In this document: piece by piece, positions 1-11,721 of the stretch
How the letters are laid out: every line of letters starts with the position of its first letter
How positions within the stretch are numbered: position 1 is the first letter of the stretch
Origin: Odiellus spinosus
Taxonomy: Eukaryota > Arthropoda > Arachnida > Opiliones > Phalangiidae
DNA length: 64,000 nt
Reading direction: 5' to 3'
Assembly (NCBI GenBank): GCA_963920705.1
Contig: OY987232.1
Span: 14,695,726 to 14,759,725 of the forward strand
Translations under genes and position numbers: made by a program
Notes under the pieces: generated by a model
Databases searched by the model: none
What the model saw: only the letters and a program-made list of their open reading frames with translations
Told to the model about the DNA's origin: nothing

Positions 1-715
1 CAGAACAAATTCCAGATAATTCCAATAACTTCAGAACAAATTCTAGATAATTCCAATAACTTCAGAACAAATTCCAGATAATTCCAATAACTTCAGAACA
101 AATTCCAGATAATTCCAATAACTTCAGAACAAATTCCATATAATTTCAGATAGTTCCAATAACTTCAGAACAAATTCCAGATAATTCCAGTTACTTCAGA
201 ACAAAATCCAGATTATTTCAATAATTTCAGAACAAAATCCAGATTATTTCAATAATTTCAGAACAAATTCCAGATAATTCCAATAACTTCAGAACAAATT
301 CCAGATAATTCCAATAAATCCAGATAATTCCAATAACTTCAGAACAAAATCCAGATAATTCCAATAAATCCAGATATATCCAATAAATCTAGATAATTCC
401 AATAACTTCAGAACAAAATCCAGATAATTCCAATAAATCCAGATATATCCAATAAATCCAGATATATCCAATAAATCCAGATATATCCAATAAATCCAGA
501 TATATCCAATAAATCCAGATATATCCAATAAATCCAGATAATTCCAATAACTTCAGAACAAAATCCAGATAATTCCAATAACTTCAGAACAAAATCCAGA
601 TAATTCCAATAACTTCAGAACAAAATCCAGATAATTCCAGTAAATTCAGAACAAATCCCAGATAATTCCAATAACTTCAGAACAACTTCCAGTATCTTCA
701 AAGAAAATTCAAGAT
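1..715. repeat. 31-bp minisatellite
   Basis: Tandem array of a 31-bp unit, roughly 'aacttcagaacaaattccag' plus 'ataattccaat', continuing past the left edge of the window. From about 300 to 540 the array changes to shorter units built on 'aatccagatatatcc'. Repeats decay into single-copy AT-rich sequence after about 715. The open frame across it (isoleucine, tryptophan and tyrosine repeats) is a by-product of the repeat and not a gene. Confidence 0.93.
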
Positions 716-1400
716 ATATGCATTAACTTGAAAACAAATTCAAGAGAAGTAAAGTTACCTTACATTTTTTTTTGTCAATTCATTAATATCGCACTTGAAG
801 CGGTATTAATAAAATTTAAAATTTTCTCCTTCTGCATCTGTTCATAACGGCAGGAATTGCTTTGAAAGACCGCATTTAAATTCGAAAAATAAGTACATAA
901 ATATATATTTATATAATATTCTAGGCTAAGACCGAAATCAAAGACAGTTGAATAATTCTTAAACTGCTTTGATTGAAAGTCATTTGTCACAATAAATTTA
1001 TATAATGGTATGTGATTATCAACTCGACCTACTTCCTAGGGAACTTGATTCTTCTTGTGGCCCTCTAAAACGAGAAAATCGAAGCAATAGAAGCTTGTAA
1101 ACAATGGAGCGCTAAGTTCTCTTGTCCCGACTATTCCCACAATATCCAAATCTCACCATTTTTGAATATGCACAATGGAAAAATCGATGTAAAATTTTTC
1201 AATACTACAATATGAATTCCTGCATCTGTTTCTTATTGTCATAAAGGTAGTCTCAAGGGAAAATCTAAAGCCCTATTTTGAGGATAAAACTTATACAACA
1301 ATAAGTTCGCTTAATTACTCATTAAGATTTAAAGTCAACCGTTAACTGATGCATTTGTGATTCGCTTGATAATAGGTACGACAAATGAGCCTTTTTGGTC
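716..1400. other. AT-rich intergenic sequence, no gene seen
   Basis: No frame with recognisable protein. The last 65 bases (about 1336-1401, containing 'gcatttgtgattcgcttgat') match the end of the TTAAGGCGG element seen complete at 32238-32935, so this is a fragment of that element cut by the next MITE. Confidence 0.6.
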
Positions 1401-1408
1401 ACTACAAG

Positions 1409-1747
1409 CAGAAGCCGATGAAACCCTCCTTTGAAGTCTATTACTCCTGGGTCTTGTCTACCCCTCTCTGTATGGGTTAGTTTCAAAAAGCGCGATTCGT
1501 ACGCCTCCTAACGGTAGATATTTTTGGAGCGGGAGTTCGTCCAGCGAATATCTCTAGCAGCCTCGGAGTTCGTCAAAAAAAACGTCGTCGTTTGTGGAGA
1601 GAGAGAATTTCCAATTTTCCGTAGACAGGGGGGTATGAAGTAGGACCCCGCCGATCTCCTAAAATTGAGAATTTTACCCGTACAGAGAGGCGCGCTATAT
1701 CGAACATTAGAGTAGTAGACTTCAAAGGAGGGTTTCATCGGCTTCTG
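1409..1747. mobile_element. CAGAAGCCG MITE, copy 1
   Basis: Ends are CAGAAGCCGATGAAACCCTC and its inverse, with terminal inverted repeats of about 30 bp plus an imperfect inner extension. It is flanked by a perfect 7-bp duplication CTACAAG (1402-1408 and 1748-1754). No transposase is encoded; frames through it are non-coding and recur in every copy. The ends CA...TG and the 7-bp duplication resemble P-superfamily elements such as 1360, which is an inference only. Confidence 0.92.
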
Positions 1748-1785
1748 CTACAAGGTAGAACACGTTTTATATGTACTAAAATATA

Positions 1786-2636
1786 CAGGGTGTTTCAAAA
1801 ATGGTGGTAGGACCGAGCTACAGTGGGTTCTTTGGGTCATTTTAAGACGAAAACGTTCTATGACGTTTTGTCGTACGGGGCGCCGTTTAAAAGTTACGAA
1901 ATAAATCATGTACAGATGACCCCTTAATGTACATTAATAAACGTATACTCAATGATAAAATCAATTTTTTATCAAGCGCGTGCTTTTAAAAAACCAGATA
2001 AATTATTAAGCGTATATTATTATCGCGTATACGTTAAGGGGTCATCCGTACATGATTCATTTCGTAACTCTTAAAGGGAGAATGAAAGGCCAAAACAACC
2101 TATTTTTAATCGATTAAGAATGCTAAAATAATGAGAAAAACAATAATATAACTCACCAAAAATATTTCATTAATTTATAATCAATTTCCAAAGTTCCGAA
2201 ACTTGAGGATGCTAAGCCTTGGCTGCCTAGCTCGGCGAACTAGGCGAGCACGAGCCGTAATTTTTTTTAATATTCCCGTCTGATCTAGTCGCCAATCACG
2301 AGCGAGTACGCGTATTTTTAAAATACGCGTACTTGCTCGTGATTGGTGACAAAAACAGCCGCGAATATTAAAAAAAAATACAGGTCATGCTAGCCTAGTT
2401 CACCGAGCTAGGCAGCCAAGGCTTAGCATCGGAACTTTGGAAATTGATTATAAAATAACGAAATAGTTTTTAGTGAGTTATATTATTGTTTTTCTCATTA
2501 TTTTAGCATTCTTAATCGATTAAAAATAGGTTGTTTAGGCCTTTCATTCTCCCTTTAAACGGCGCCCCGTACGACAAAACGTCATAGAATATTTTCGCCT
2601 GTAGTTCGTTCCTACCACCATTTTCAAAACACCCTG
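1786..2636. mobile_element. TA-flanked CAGGGTGTTTC element with a nested TTAA MITE
   Basis: Long inverted repeat beginning CAGGGTGTTTCAAAAATGG and ending with the inverse, flanked by TA on both sides, as for Tc1/mariner-type elements. Its arms contain a shared block around 'ggcgccccgtacgacaaaac'. The right arm is split at 2071-2558 by another MITE. A second copy lies near 25355-25957 and shows the unsplit sequence. No transposase frame is present. Confidence 0.8.
2071..2558. mobile_element. Palindromic TTAA MITE (Kolobok/T2-like), copy 1
   Basis: Flanked by TTAA on both sides, with ends AGGGAGAATGAAAGGCC and the inverse. The two halves are nearly complete reverse complements and meet at about 2310, so the single strand would fold into a hairpin of about 240 bp per arm. 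TTAA plus AGGRR ends match the T2/Kolobok MITE type known from frogs; superfamily assignment is by ends only. It is inserted in the right arm of the TA-flanked element around it. Confidence 0.85.
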
Positions 2637-2938
2637 TATATAATATAAACGTTAGTTACTAATTTAGTCTGTCTGTCGCCTATTTTGTTAATCGTTCTTA
2701 GTTATATCATTAATCAAAATTTCTAAAAATCGATTCAGTTTAATTTCTAACAAAAGTTACGAATATTTTTGGAGACAACCAAGTATTGTATCCTTAAAAT
2801 TTTGACGTGATCGTGGTACTATACCTTTAATTTTCGTTGATGGTGAGAAATGTGTCACATGTTAAATTTAAATTAATTATGTATTTGATATTTATTATAT
2901 TAAGCCTCGAATATATATATTTTTTTACCGTGTGAAAC

Positions 2939-3254
2939 CAAGAATTCATTCAGGTTCCATAAGAATATTGGAGGGCCGCGATTCCATAACCATCCTCCCA
3001 AACTTTGTAGCAAAAGTTCGTCCGCTTCGAATCGATTTTTCTAGTAAATCGCTCCTGACATCTATTATTAACCCGCGCCACTAACCACTTTGACATAATA
3101 TTTTGGGTAATAAAAATGGAGCCGACCGAAAAAAGATATAAGCGTACAAATGTTGCGAAAATTGCGGACGAACTTTTGTTACAAAGTTTGGGAGGATGGT
3201 ACCAGAGGCTAAAGCTATGCTCCTATATTCTTATGGAACCTGAATCGATTCTTG
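2939..3254. mobile_element. CAAGAATCC MITE, copy 1
   Basis: Ends CAAGAATTCATTCAGGTTCC and its inverse, here with one base different from the usual CAAGAATCC. The flanking 7-bp duplication is GTGAAAC (2932-2938 and 3255-3261). A second inverted block inside, around 'accatcctcccaaactttgt', makes most of the element palindromic. No protein is encoded. Confidence 0.9.
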
Positions 3255-3296
3255 GTGAAACTATGTCGTTTCCTTATCTTGCATTCCATTGATTTC

Positions 3297-4160
3297 TTAA
3301 GGCGGTAGTAAAGAGTTCTTTAGTACGTTGAAAAAACACGAGATGGCGCTGATTTTCATAATAAGTGTCTCAATTGTTCTGGGGGTAAGGATTGTTTGGG
3401 AATTATTTATTTTCCAGTCTACTGAACTCTCTCTTACCTCTTTCCCCAGTATCCCGCCTCTCCCGGAAGCGGGTGGGCAAGCTGTAGGCCAGACGGTAAC
3501 GGGTCTCGGATAATAGGCTCTATTGTGGCGACATCTTTGAGCTTAGGCGTGAAACAACGTTATAAATACGTTTGTTATCGTAACTAGATAAAAATTCAAC
3601 TTAAAATTGTCAAATTATACCACGAACTACGTCTGACTTCTATGGTTCGTCGGAAGTAAAGTTAAAGAATCCAAATAGGAAAGGAAATTATAAAATTTCG
3701 ATAAGTTTGTTCGAAACAAGTTCGCTAATTTCTCGTGTTATAATTATCAAAATTACATCATGAACTAAAGATTTAAATTATAACAGAAGCCGATGAAACC
3801 CTCCTTTGAAGTCTACTACTCTAATGTTCCATATAGCGCTCCTCTCTGTATGGGTAAAATTCACAATTTTACGAGTTAGAAGGGGGTCCTACTTCATCCC
3901 CCCCCTGTCTACGGAAAATTGGAAATTCTCTCTCTCCACAAACGACGACGTTTTTTGGACGAACTCCGAGGCTGCTAGAGATATTCGCTCGACGAGCTCC
4001 CGCTCCGAAAACATCTACCGTTAGGAGGCGTTCGAATCGCGCCTTTTGAGAATAACCCATACAGAGTGGGTAGACAAGACCCGGGAGTAATAGACTTCAA
4101 AGGAGGGTTTCATCGGCTTCTGATTATAATTTAAGTGAAAACCGCATTATTAAGCGAGTC
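3297..4160. mobile_element. TTAAGGCGG element, split by a MITE
   Basis: Begins TTAAGGCGGTAG and contains the block 'acgagatggcgctgattttc' and 'ctgtaggccagacggtaacg' found in the complete copy at 32238-32935. It is interrupted at 3784-4122 by a CAGAAGCCG MITE and resumes to about 4160. The short frame at 3328-3513 lies wholly inside this repeat and is not treated as a gene. Confidence 0.65.
3784..4122. mobile_element. CAGAAGCCG MITE, copy 2
   Basis: Complete copy with perfect 7-bp target duplication ATTATAA (3777-3783 and 4123-4129). It is nested in the TTAAGGCGG element, so it is younger than that element. Confidence 0.92.
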
Positions 4161-4162
4161 AA

Positions 4163-4360
4163 TATAGCTGCGTTCATACTAGGCCTTGGAATCGATTTAG
4201 ACCGTTACAAATCGGTTGATTCTGCTTCGGGAACCAGTTTCATACTGATTCGGTTTCTACAACCGATAGATGAAATTACCATAAATTGATGTTTGAACAC
4301 GTGACGCTTAAAACAATTCTTAGCGATTTGAATATCGATTTGATTTGGCCGTTTCAAATC
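4163..4360. repeat. Fragment of the 'GCGTTCATACTAGG' element
   Basis: Contains 'gctgcgttcatactaggcct' and 'gggaaccagtttcatactga', matching the longer copies at 30510-31205 and 36770-37215. Only part of one arm is left. Confidence 0.6.
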
Positions 4361-5028
4361 GATTAAGAAATGTGATATTTATATATTTTATTCTTTATTC
4401 ACAATTTTTCTTTGATCTTATCATAAAAGGGGCTTTCAATAAATCCCTCGAGGGATCTGCTTTTTAGTTTTTGAGGAAACTCCCTTGCATCGGAAAAAGT
4501 AAAAGTGTCGGTGCGCTCTTTGAAATACTTCATTGTGTTATTGAAAGAGTTTAGTTCTATTGATAATCTTCTTAGGCCATTTTGAAGGAAGATTTATGTC
4601 TCTGGATCGAAAAAAAAAAAAAAAAAAAAATATTTGGTTTTTAGCCACACCTTCCCCTACTTGGGGGAGGTATAAGATCTTATTTTGTTTCGTCGTGGTG
4701 TAGTCTGTCTGAGGTCAGAACTTCGGTGTCCCAGAGAAAACAAAAATAGGAAAAATTAACTAAATAGTTACGTTCACATTAGCGTATTCAAATCGATTTG
4801 AAAAGATAAAATACTTACCTTTGTCTAATCCGAATTTGGTTTTTTTTTTTTATTTGAAACAGGTTGCCTGATTTTTAAGTCCAGATATAATTTCATTAAA
4901 GCCGCCGCTAATCCAGATGATATGCCAGATTAATCTATAGTTTTGATTCATTAATCATTGAAGATGATCTTATATTGTCCGTGCAACGAAAACTTCGAAA
5001 CCTTAAATGGTAACCTAGTGTTTTAGAT
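4361..5028. other. Intergenic, no gene seen
   Basis: AT-rich with an A-run near 4610-4630 and a T-run near 4840. The stretch 4640-4740 is richer in G and C (including 'ccacaccttcccctacttgg') but has no open frame of interest. Confidence 0.5.
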
Positions 5029-5029
5029 A

Positions 5030-5365
5030 AGTGTAAAAAGGCTTAGCCGGATAAGATAGTAAAAATTGCCTTTTTGATTTTTTCGTTTTTTGGCGATATC
5101 TTGGCCAAATTATCACCAAATCTAATATAATTTTTTTTAAATTAAAGGTCTCTTAAAGCCCTATCAGGTAGTATTATTAAAAAAAACTCATACTCAAAAG
5201 CAAATTTTTTACAAGCGTTTTAAAATTTGAATATTTATGATTGTCTAGAAAACAACGTATAATGTGTAGCTGAAAATTTACACATAACCACCATTTGTAA
5301 TAATGCTAATCTAAATTCGTTCAAAGGCAATTTTCAATATCTTATCCGGCTAGTCCCTTTGTTTG
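5030..5365. mobile_element. Inverted-repeat element ending GGCTTAGCCGGATAAGATA
   Basis: The left arm has 'ggcttagccggataagatag' at about 5040. The right arm has its inverse, 'tatcttatccggctagtccc', at about 5338-5357. The interior is AT-rich and non-coding. No target duplication was established. Confidence 0.6.
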
Positions 5366-6660
5366 TTGGTGACTCTTTAGCTTAAAATTAACGTCGGTAG
5401 CGGCGAAAGATATCCCATTTTTGAGACTCCATCGTAGACCTAGATTTTAACTTATCAATAAATTAATAAATTAACGCAACTTAAATTTAAAATTAATACG
5501 AATCTCTTGGGATTATTGATAAGGTACTTTTGGAGTCACCTTTTTCTGTTTTTAGTTTTAAGTAGGGCTTCCCTCTAATTATTTTATCAATGGTAGTCTC
5601 GAGGATAATTTTAAAGGTTCATTCTCGCCCTTTCTCATTTTCAACCGTCGCTGGATTCTTCCGTGGTGTTTTTTGCCGGATTGGTTAATTCCTTTTCGGT
5701 TATGTGTAGAACTGTTTAATTGTGGTTTGGGGGTTCGTCCACTAATGGCGGGCGAAGAGTCCGCCGTTTTTGGGCGAAGCGCGGTGGAGGGTAGCGTCTT
5801 TGTTAGGGTCAAACTGTAATGCCTTTTTGGTTCTCAAGGTGACTGCTTCGGGGGATCCAAGAGAAAGGGCGCAACGCTTGAGTTCAATCAATTGCGTGGG
5901 AGATCGTAAACCTCGAGACTGCCCTAATTAGGCCCGCTCATTATAGGATACCGAGCGCCATATGGATTCGTGACCAAACTAGGGTCGCGACGCGTTGGTC
6001 ACGAATGACATGAGCGAGCGGTATCATTTTCTTTTCCAAGTGCTTTAGTTCTAGTTCTTCGTGGGACTTAAAAATAACCCCCAAATTGGTCGGGTTTTTT
6101 TACTTCCGAGGTCGAGTAGCGACCCTAACGTGGACGTTGCTCGTAGCCTTAGTTTGAAACAATCGTGGTCAAATTTGAGGTTATGTTTAGGGAACTCGGA
6201 AGGTTTTTTTGGCTTCAATATTGACTAACCACACCCTAGAATTAAGCTTACCAGGCGGCACTACCCAGGTCGCGGTTAGCCCCCCTTCGCCTGCATACTT
6301 TAGGGTTAATGTTTAAGGTTTACTAACCCTTGACCCCGTAGTCATACAATTATGACGTCGGGGTCGAGTAATTTAACTGAATTGTTTATTTTTGTTGGTT
6401 GAACGCGTATAGATTCGCTGTTAAAATAATCGCGTTTCAAGATATAAAGAAAATGAATGCTTTAAGATCCGTCTCGGTTTTGATTTTCAATCTAATCACT
6501 CATTTATTATAGGCTTTTAGTTTTGTCTTAATACTTTGTATGCCGCTCTTTTTCAATTTTAATTTCTTGCCCAAATTAGGAAAGTCAATTAACATCATCT
6601 TCAGCCCAAATCAGTTCAAAATTTCAGCACGTACAAAGGTATAAGCTTCTGAAAAAATGC
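5366..6660. other. Single-copy region, no gene assigned
   Basis: About 1.3 kb with higher G+C than its surroundings between 5560 and 6360. Short open frames exist (for example 5579-5812 minus) but show no family features and no conserved counterpart elsewhere in the window. It may be a decayed element or regulatory DNA; I cannot tell. Confidence 0.4.
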
Positions 6661-6663
6661 TTT

Positions 6664-7490
6664 AAAGACACATTTGAGAGGTTTTTGAGGTACCTTTTCT
6701 ATTGGTTTTCGAGGCCCATTTTCATTGGTTTTCGACTCTCCTTTAAAAGGTTTTCGAGGCCACTTCGAGAGTTTTTTGAGGCCCCTTTTCATTGGTTTTC
6801 GAGGCCCCTTTTCATTGGTTTTCGAGGCGCCTTTAAAAGGTTTTTGAGACCCCGTTTTCAATGGTTTTCGACGCTCCTTTAAAAGGTTTTCGAGGCCACT
6901 TTGAGAGGTTTTCGAGGCCCCTTTTCATTGATTTTCGAGGCCCCTTTTCATTGATTTTCGAGGCCCCTTCTCATTGATTTTCGAGGCCCCTTCTCATTGG
7001 TTTTCGAGGCCCATTTTCATTGGTTTTCGAGGCCACTTCGAGAGTTTTTTGAGGCCCCTTTCCATTGGTTTTCCAGGTCCATTTTCATTGGTTTTCGAGC
7101 CTCCTTTAAAAGGTTTTTGAGACCCAATTTTCATTGAATTTCGACGCTCCTTTAAAATTTTTGCGAGGCACACTTTTCATTGGTTTACGAGGCCACTTTG
7201 AGAGGTTTTTGAGGCCCCATTTTCATTGGTTTACGAGGCCACTTTGAGAGGTTTTTGAGGCCCCATTTTCATTGGTTTACGAGGCCACTTTGAGAGGTTT
7301 TTGAGGCCCCATTTTCATTGGTTTACGAGGCCACTTTGAGAGGTTTTTGAGGCCCCATTTTCATTGGTTTACGAGGCCACTTTGAGAGGTTTTTGAGGCC
7401 CCTTTTTCATTGGTTTTCGAGGCCACTTTGAGATGTTTTTTAGGTCCCTTTTTATTGGTTTTCGAGGCCCCCTTTTTATTGGCCCCTTTG
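6664..7490. repeat. Minisatellite of GAGGCC / TTTTCATTGGTTTTC units
   Basis: Degenerate tandem repeats of about 23 bp ('gaggccccttttcattggtt' plus 'ttc') in the first half. A more regular higher-order unit of about 46 bp (a GAGGCCACTTTGAGAGG block alternating with a TTTTTGAGGCCCCATTTTC block) fills 7180-7440. The frames on both strands are repeat by-products. Confidence 0.92.
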
Positions 7491-9251
7491 AGTGAATTTT
7501 AGGGCTATACCTGAAATTTTCCTTATGTGATATAGCCTACTTATCCAACTTATCCTACCCCTTGTCATGGCCAATCATTTTAGAGCTAGTATTGAGCAGA
7601 GCACTGTTACTATAACCTGGTTATAAAACCCAAAATAAATGTCCTTCAAATTAATTAATATTAACCATACCAGAAAACTGAGTACACATAGCGTAAAGAA
7701 ATTGGTTTGGGAAAAATAGAGTATTTACATAAGGCAATCTTGACCGTCAAATGAAGAATGGTAATGTAAAGAATTTCCACACCTTTACTTCAAAAGAGAG
7801 ACAGTATTCGAACGAGGTGTTTAAAGTCTATAAATGGGCGTTGAATACAAAAGAAACATCCACTATAGCGAGTCTTCATTTTAACCTTCTAACACGCAAC
7901 ACGCAATTCGTTTATCGACCATACCTGAATACTTATAGAAATTCAAAAGGTTCAAAGATAAAGCGGATTAATACCTTCATAAGATAATACCTTAAAGGGA
8001 GAATGAAAGGCCGAAACAACCTATTTTTAATCGATTAAGAATGCTAAAATAATGAGAAAAACAATAATATAACTCACCAATAATATTTTGTTATTTTATA
8101 ATCAATTTCCTAAGTTCCGAAACTTGCGGATGCTAACCCTTGGCTGCCTAGCTCGGCGAACTAGGCGAACACGAGCCGTATTTTTTTTTAATATTCCCGT
8201 CTGATCTAGTCGCCAATCACGAGCGAGTACGCGTATTTTAAAAATACGCGTACTCGCTCGTGATTGGCGACAAGAACAGCCGCGAATATTAAAAAAAGAA
8301 AATACAGGTCGTGCTAGCCTAGTTCACCGAGCTAAGCAGCCTAGGCTTAGCATCGGAACTTTGTAAATTGATTATAAAATAACGTAATAGTTTTTGGTGA
8401 GTTATATTATTATTTTTCTCATTATTTTAGCATTCTTAATCGATTATAGGTTGTTTCGGCCTTTCATTCTCCCTTTAATAACCTTCATATGATAGTAGAG
8501 TAACCCTGACAGTGTTCTTCCAAACAAATACAGTTTTTACTAAACTTAATATTAACGCAACATAATATACTTAAACCTCGTAATCAAGAGACAAAATCCA
8601 ATCGATAAATATGGAACAGTAAAATAAAATGTGACTAGAACAGGGTGACCACTTAAAATTTGAAAATCCTATATAGGAAAATATAGGAAGAATTTTATGT
8701 AAAATATAGGATAAAATAGGAAGAAATAAGTGTAAAATATATGATAAAATAGGAAAATAATTAAAAGTAGGAACCATGTTTATTATTGCGTCACAACTCT
8801 CGCCACCGGTTTAAACACGGTATTAATACGATCCAATTGCTTAAATAGTATGGAATTTTACAGACTATTTTAACTGGAAAATGTACAGTTAAGCTAAAAT
8901 AATCTTATACAGCCACAGCTGACAGTATGATTTATAACTTTACCCTTAACTAGAGATTTTGAGTAGATATATAGGAGATTATAGGAATTGCCATTAAATT
9001 ATAGGAGAAAATAGGAAGGAGGTGAGGTTATTTTAGGTACACTACAATAAACTAAGTCGAAAATTATTGTAATAAAACATAAAGTTAATCTTAGACTCCT
9101 TTAGACAATATTTATTAACCATGATGATTAAGTTACATTATTATGCAAACATTTGATTTAAAAAACTTTTTTTCTTGACCATTAAGTTGTATTCTCGTTA
9201 ATTAATACAATTAAAGTATACCATACAGCAAATAAAAGTCTGAAATGAAAC
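7491..9251. other. Intergenic with diverged repeats
   Basis: Apart from the TTAA MITE at 7992-8478 there is no gene. Sequence around 7830-7960 and 8550-8640 reappears in diverged form at 12840-13110 (shared 'cacgcaacacgc' and 'aatcgataaatatggaac'), so an older repeat or duplication is present. Between 8665-8770 and 8960-9025 there are imperfect 'tataggaaaa' repeats, also seen near 32095-32150. Confidence 0.5.
7992..8478. mobile_element. Palindromic TTAA MITE, copy 2
   Basis: TTAA on both sides (7992-7995 and 8475-8478) and AGGGAGAATGAAAGGCC ends. The hairpin centre is at about 8240, where 'gcgagtacgcgtattttaaa' meets its complement. No coding content. Confidence 0.88.
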
Positions 9252-9589
9252 CAGAAGCCGATGAAACCCTCCTTTGAAGTCTACTACTCTTATGTTCCAT
9301 ATAGCGCTCCTCTCTGTATGGGTTAAATTCCCAATTTTACGAGATCGGAGGGGTCCTACTTCATACCCCCCTGTCTACGGAAAATTGGAAATTCTCTCTC
9401 TCCACAAACGACGACGTTTTTTGGACGAACTCCAAGGCTGCTAGAGATATTCGCTCGACGAACTCCCGCTCCGAAAATATCTACCGTTAGGAGGCGTACG
9501 AATCGCGCTTTTTGAAACTAACCCATACAGAGAGGGGTAGACAAGACCCGGGAGTAATAGACTTCAAAGGAGGGTTTCATCGGCTTCTG
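9252..9589. mobile_element. CAGAAGCCG MITE, copy 3
   Basis: Complete copy with perfect duplication ATGAAAC (9245-9251 and 9590-9596). It lies about 85 bp past the stop codon of the chemoreceptor gene at 9674-10885. Confidence 0.92.
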
Positions 9590-9673
9590 ATGAAACGTAT
9601 AATATTCAAGACCAATTAATTCTGAACTCAAAATCGTCAACATTGGAGTTTTCCTTTTTAATTGAAATTGATA

Positions 9674-10885
9674 TTAAAATTGATTTAAATTGCTCTCATC
9701 CTTTTCCTCTTGTTGCAACATCGTTTGCACGAATAGAATATATGAAATGGCGGCCATAATGACGCTACCGAGAAAACTCGCGTTAATTGGAAAACATTTT
9801 AAAAATGTCATTTCCAAAAAACCGCAATTCATCTTTGTAAATAAGTACGTCTCTCGGGCTTGACAATCGCGTGACGATTGCTGGATTGAACGAACTCGAA
9901 CGTGGCAAGCCGCTACCAGAAACTCGCGACTTTTACCCAAAAGTGAAACGGAAGTGAATAAAATAACGTAACTTTGCATCGATTGCAAGAATAAAAAAAT
10001 TCTGAAAACGACCTTTTCCGCGGATGTGGCTGCCAAAATTTGGTTAAAACCGAAACAAAACTGTATAATCGAATCTAAAAGCCATAAAAAAATGATATTT
10101 CCTAATCTCGAGTCAAGATTTTGAATCTTTTCGATAATTTCCGTATGAATCTCGCACAAATCCTTGATATTATTTTGCACGTTCGATATTAAAACCGTTA
10201 ATTCGTTAATTCTAGTTATTAAAATCTGAACGACAAATGATACGGTGATTTGAATTAACAAATAAAATAGGAGTGAAAATCTAAGTAGGATAGAGTTTAA
10301 AATAATTAACGCGTAGATTAAAGAAATTGGCAATTTTTTCGCCACTGTTTTAGATATTCTGTTTCCAACAAATGCTAGAGCTTCTTTACGAGTGTACGAA
10401 CTGAAATTTGTCGTAGTGTAGCAAGCGATACAAAACCAACAAGGAATGGTTAGAGCTAAGGAAATATTAAAAATCAACGACAATTTTAAGGGCTTTAAAC
10501 CTTTAGAAATAATCTTCAAGGGGTTCAAAATCGAATTAACGAATGAACGATTGAAGATTGCCAGATTAACGATGTAACTGATCGAAAATATTCGAGACAG
10601 ATAATAAAAGCGACTCATTAGAAACCTAATTGATAGACTGTTTTCTTCTAATTTATATCCTCTGTACAATGATGTAGTGACGTAAAAGGCACCGGTCAAA
10701 TTAACGATAAAAAATGTAAAGTATTTTCCGAAGTAAAAGCGATTATCTCGAAATAATCCCAAGAAATTCGCGAGTTTGAAAACCGTGTTGAAACAATGGT
10801 TCTTTTTAACGCAGTACGGCACCATGTCTTTCTTTACATTCGATATACTTATAGAAGAAAGTCTTCTTCGTAGAAACGTAGTCAT
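9674..10885 (-). CDS. Gustatory receptor-like 7TM protein, intronless (GR-like 1)
   Basis: Probable chemosensory receptor of the insect GR/OR superfamily, acting in the membrane of sensory neurons by family analogy. I start it at the ATG at 10885 (MTTFLRRR), giving 403 residues; in-frame TTG codons upstream are less likely starts. Visible parts are a conserved LGLFRDNRFYFGKY just before helix 1, seven hydrophobic segments, a cytoplasmic loop after helix 4 with IHTEIIEKIQNLDSR, then AACHVRVRS, FLKCFPINASF, and a last helix ending AISYILFVQTM. The last helix takes the place of the TYhhhhhQF signature of typical GRs, so membership is by overall layout. It shares all motifs with the two minus-strand genes downstream and the four plus-strand genes. 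A MITE ends 37 bp upstream of the ATG, so the proximal promoter is transposon-derived. Confidence 0.85.
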   Translation of the reverse strand: MTTFLRRRLSSISISNVKKDMVPYCVKKNHCFNTVFKLANFLGLFRDNRFYFGKYFTFFIVNLTGAFYVTTSLYRGYKLEENSLSIRFLMSRFYYLSRIFSISYIVNLAIFNRSFVNSILNPLKIISKGLKPLKLSLIFNISLALTIPCWFCIACYTTTNFSSYTRKEALAFVGNRISKTVAKKLPISLIYALIILNSILLRFSLLFYLLIQITVSFVVQILITRINELTVLISNVQNNIKDLCEIHTEIIEKIQNLDSRLGNIIFLWLLDSIIQFCFGFNQILAATSAEKVVFRIFLFLQSMQSYVILFTSVSLLGKSREFLVAACHVRVRSIQQSSRDCQARETYLFTKMNCGFLEMTFLKCFPINASFLGSVIMAAISYILFVQTMLQQEEKDESNLNQF

Positions 10886-10922
10886 TTTGTGTCTGCGTAA
10901 AAGAAACAAAACATTATTTATA

Positions 10923-11452
10923 GAGCTCGGAAATTCTGTTATTCGTATATTTTCAGATATTTTATTTTCGGATAAATTTAAATGTAACTAAAAAATGAAA
11001 TTTGTATATTCGTATAATTGTTAAAAGGTTTACCCGAAGATAAGCCTTCACCGCTTTATCTATCTATAAATTACTCGTATTCAAACGTATAACGATGGAT
11101 AAGAAAATTCACGTTTCCAGAATTAGTCTAAAATATAAGAAAAATATTTAAAATTGACTTTTAATTTGAAGAATATAAATAAAACGACGAAACTAAGATT
11201 TTAAATCATCTTTTTATTCGTTATTTTTCACGAAAATAAATTTTGAATTTTTTTATCCGAACGTATAACGCGGATAATATTCTAAGATAAGGCCATTTTT
11301 GGATAAAAACGGATATGGATTAGGTTTTGTTACTTTATCTTCGAATAAGTTAACTCGAATGAAAAATAGTCTATTTTTAATCAAACGGATAATATACGTC
11401 AGAATTTAGTAGATTTTATCCAATTAATAAAAATTATACTAATTCCGAGCTC
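10923..11452. mobile_element. GAGCTCGGAA MITE flanked by TA, copy 1
   Basis: Inverted repeat with ends GAGCTCGGAA and TTCCGAGCTC, flanked by TA on both sides, as in Tc1/mariner-type MITEs. Related copies lie at 23069-23600 (similar length, opposite orientation) and 29806-30170 (partial). It sits directly upstream of the receptor gene ending at 9674. Confidence 0.8.
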
Positions 11453-11721
11453 TATTCATAATGGAGGACCTGTTTAATTTAAATACTTACTTGAATATTG
11501 AAATAAAACGGAGAACTTCATACGAACCCATGAATTGCTAAATCGAGCTAAAAATTAATGAATTTTCGAAGATGATTATAACTGAATGCTTAATTTTAAT
11601 TAAGAATGACACTCACTTATCTTTACCATTAATTAACTGTAATCTTACCCGAAATTGATTACATGTACAGTTTAAAGAATTTCTGAAAGACCTCATTTAT
11701 ATTTAGAAATAAAATTTAAAC

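Noticed and set aside
5579..5812. Minus-strand frame MTLTKTLPSTALRPKTADSS
   Set aside because: Low-complexity, no family features, no counterpart in the window.
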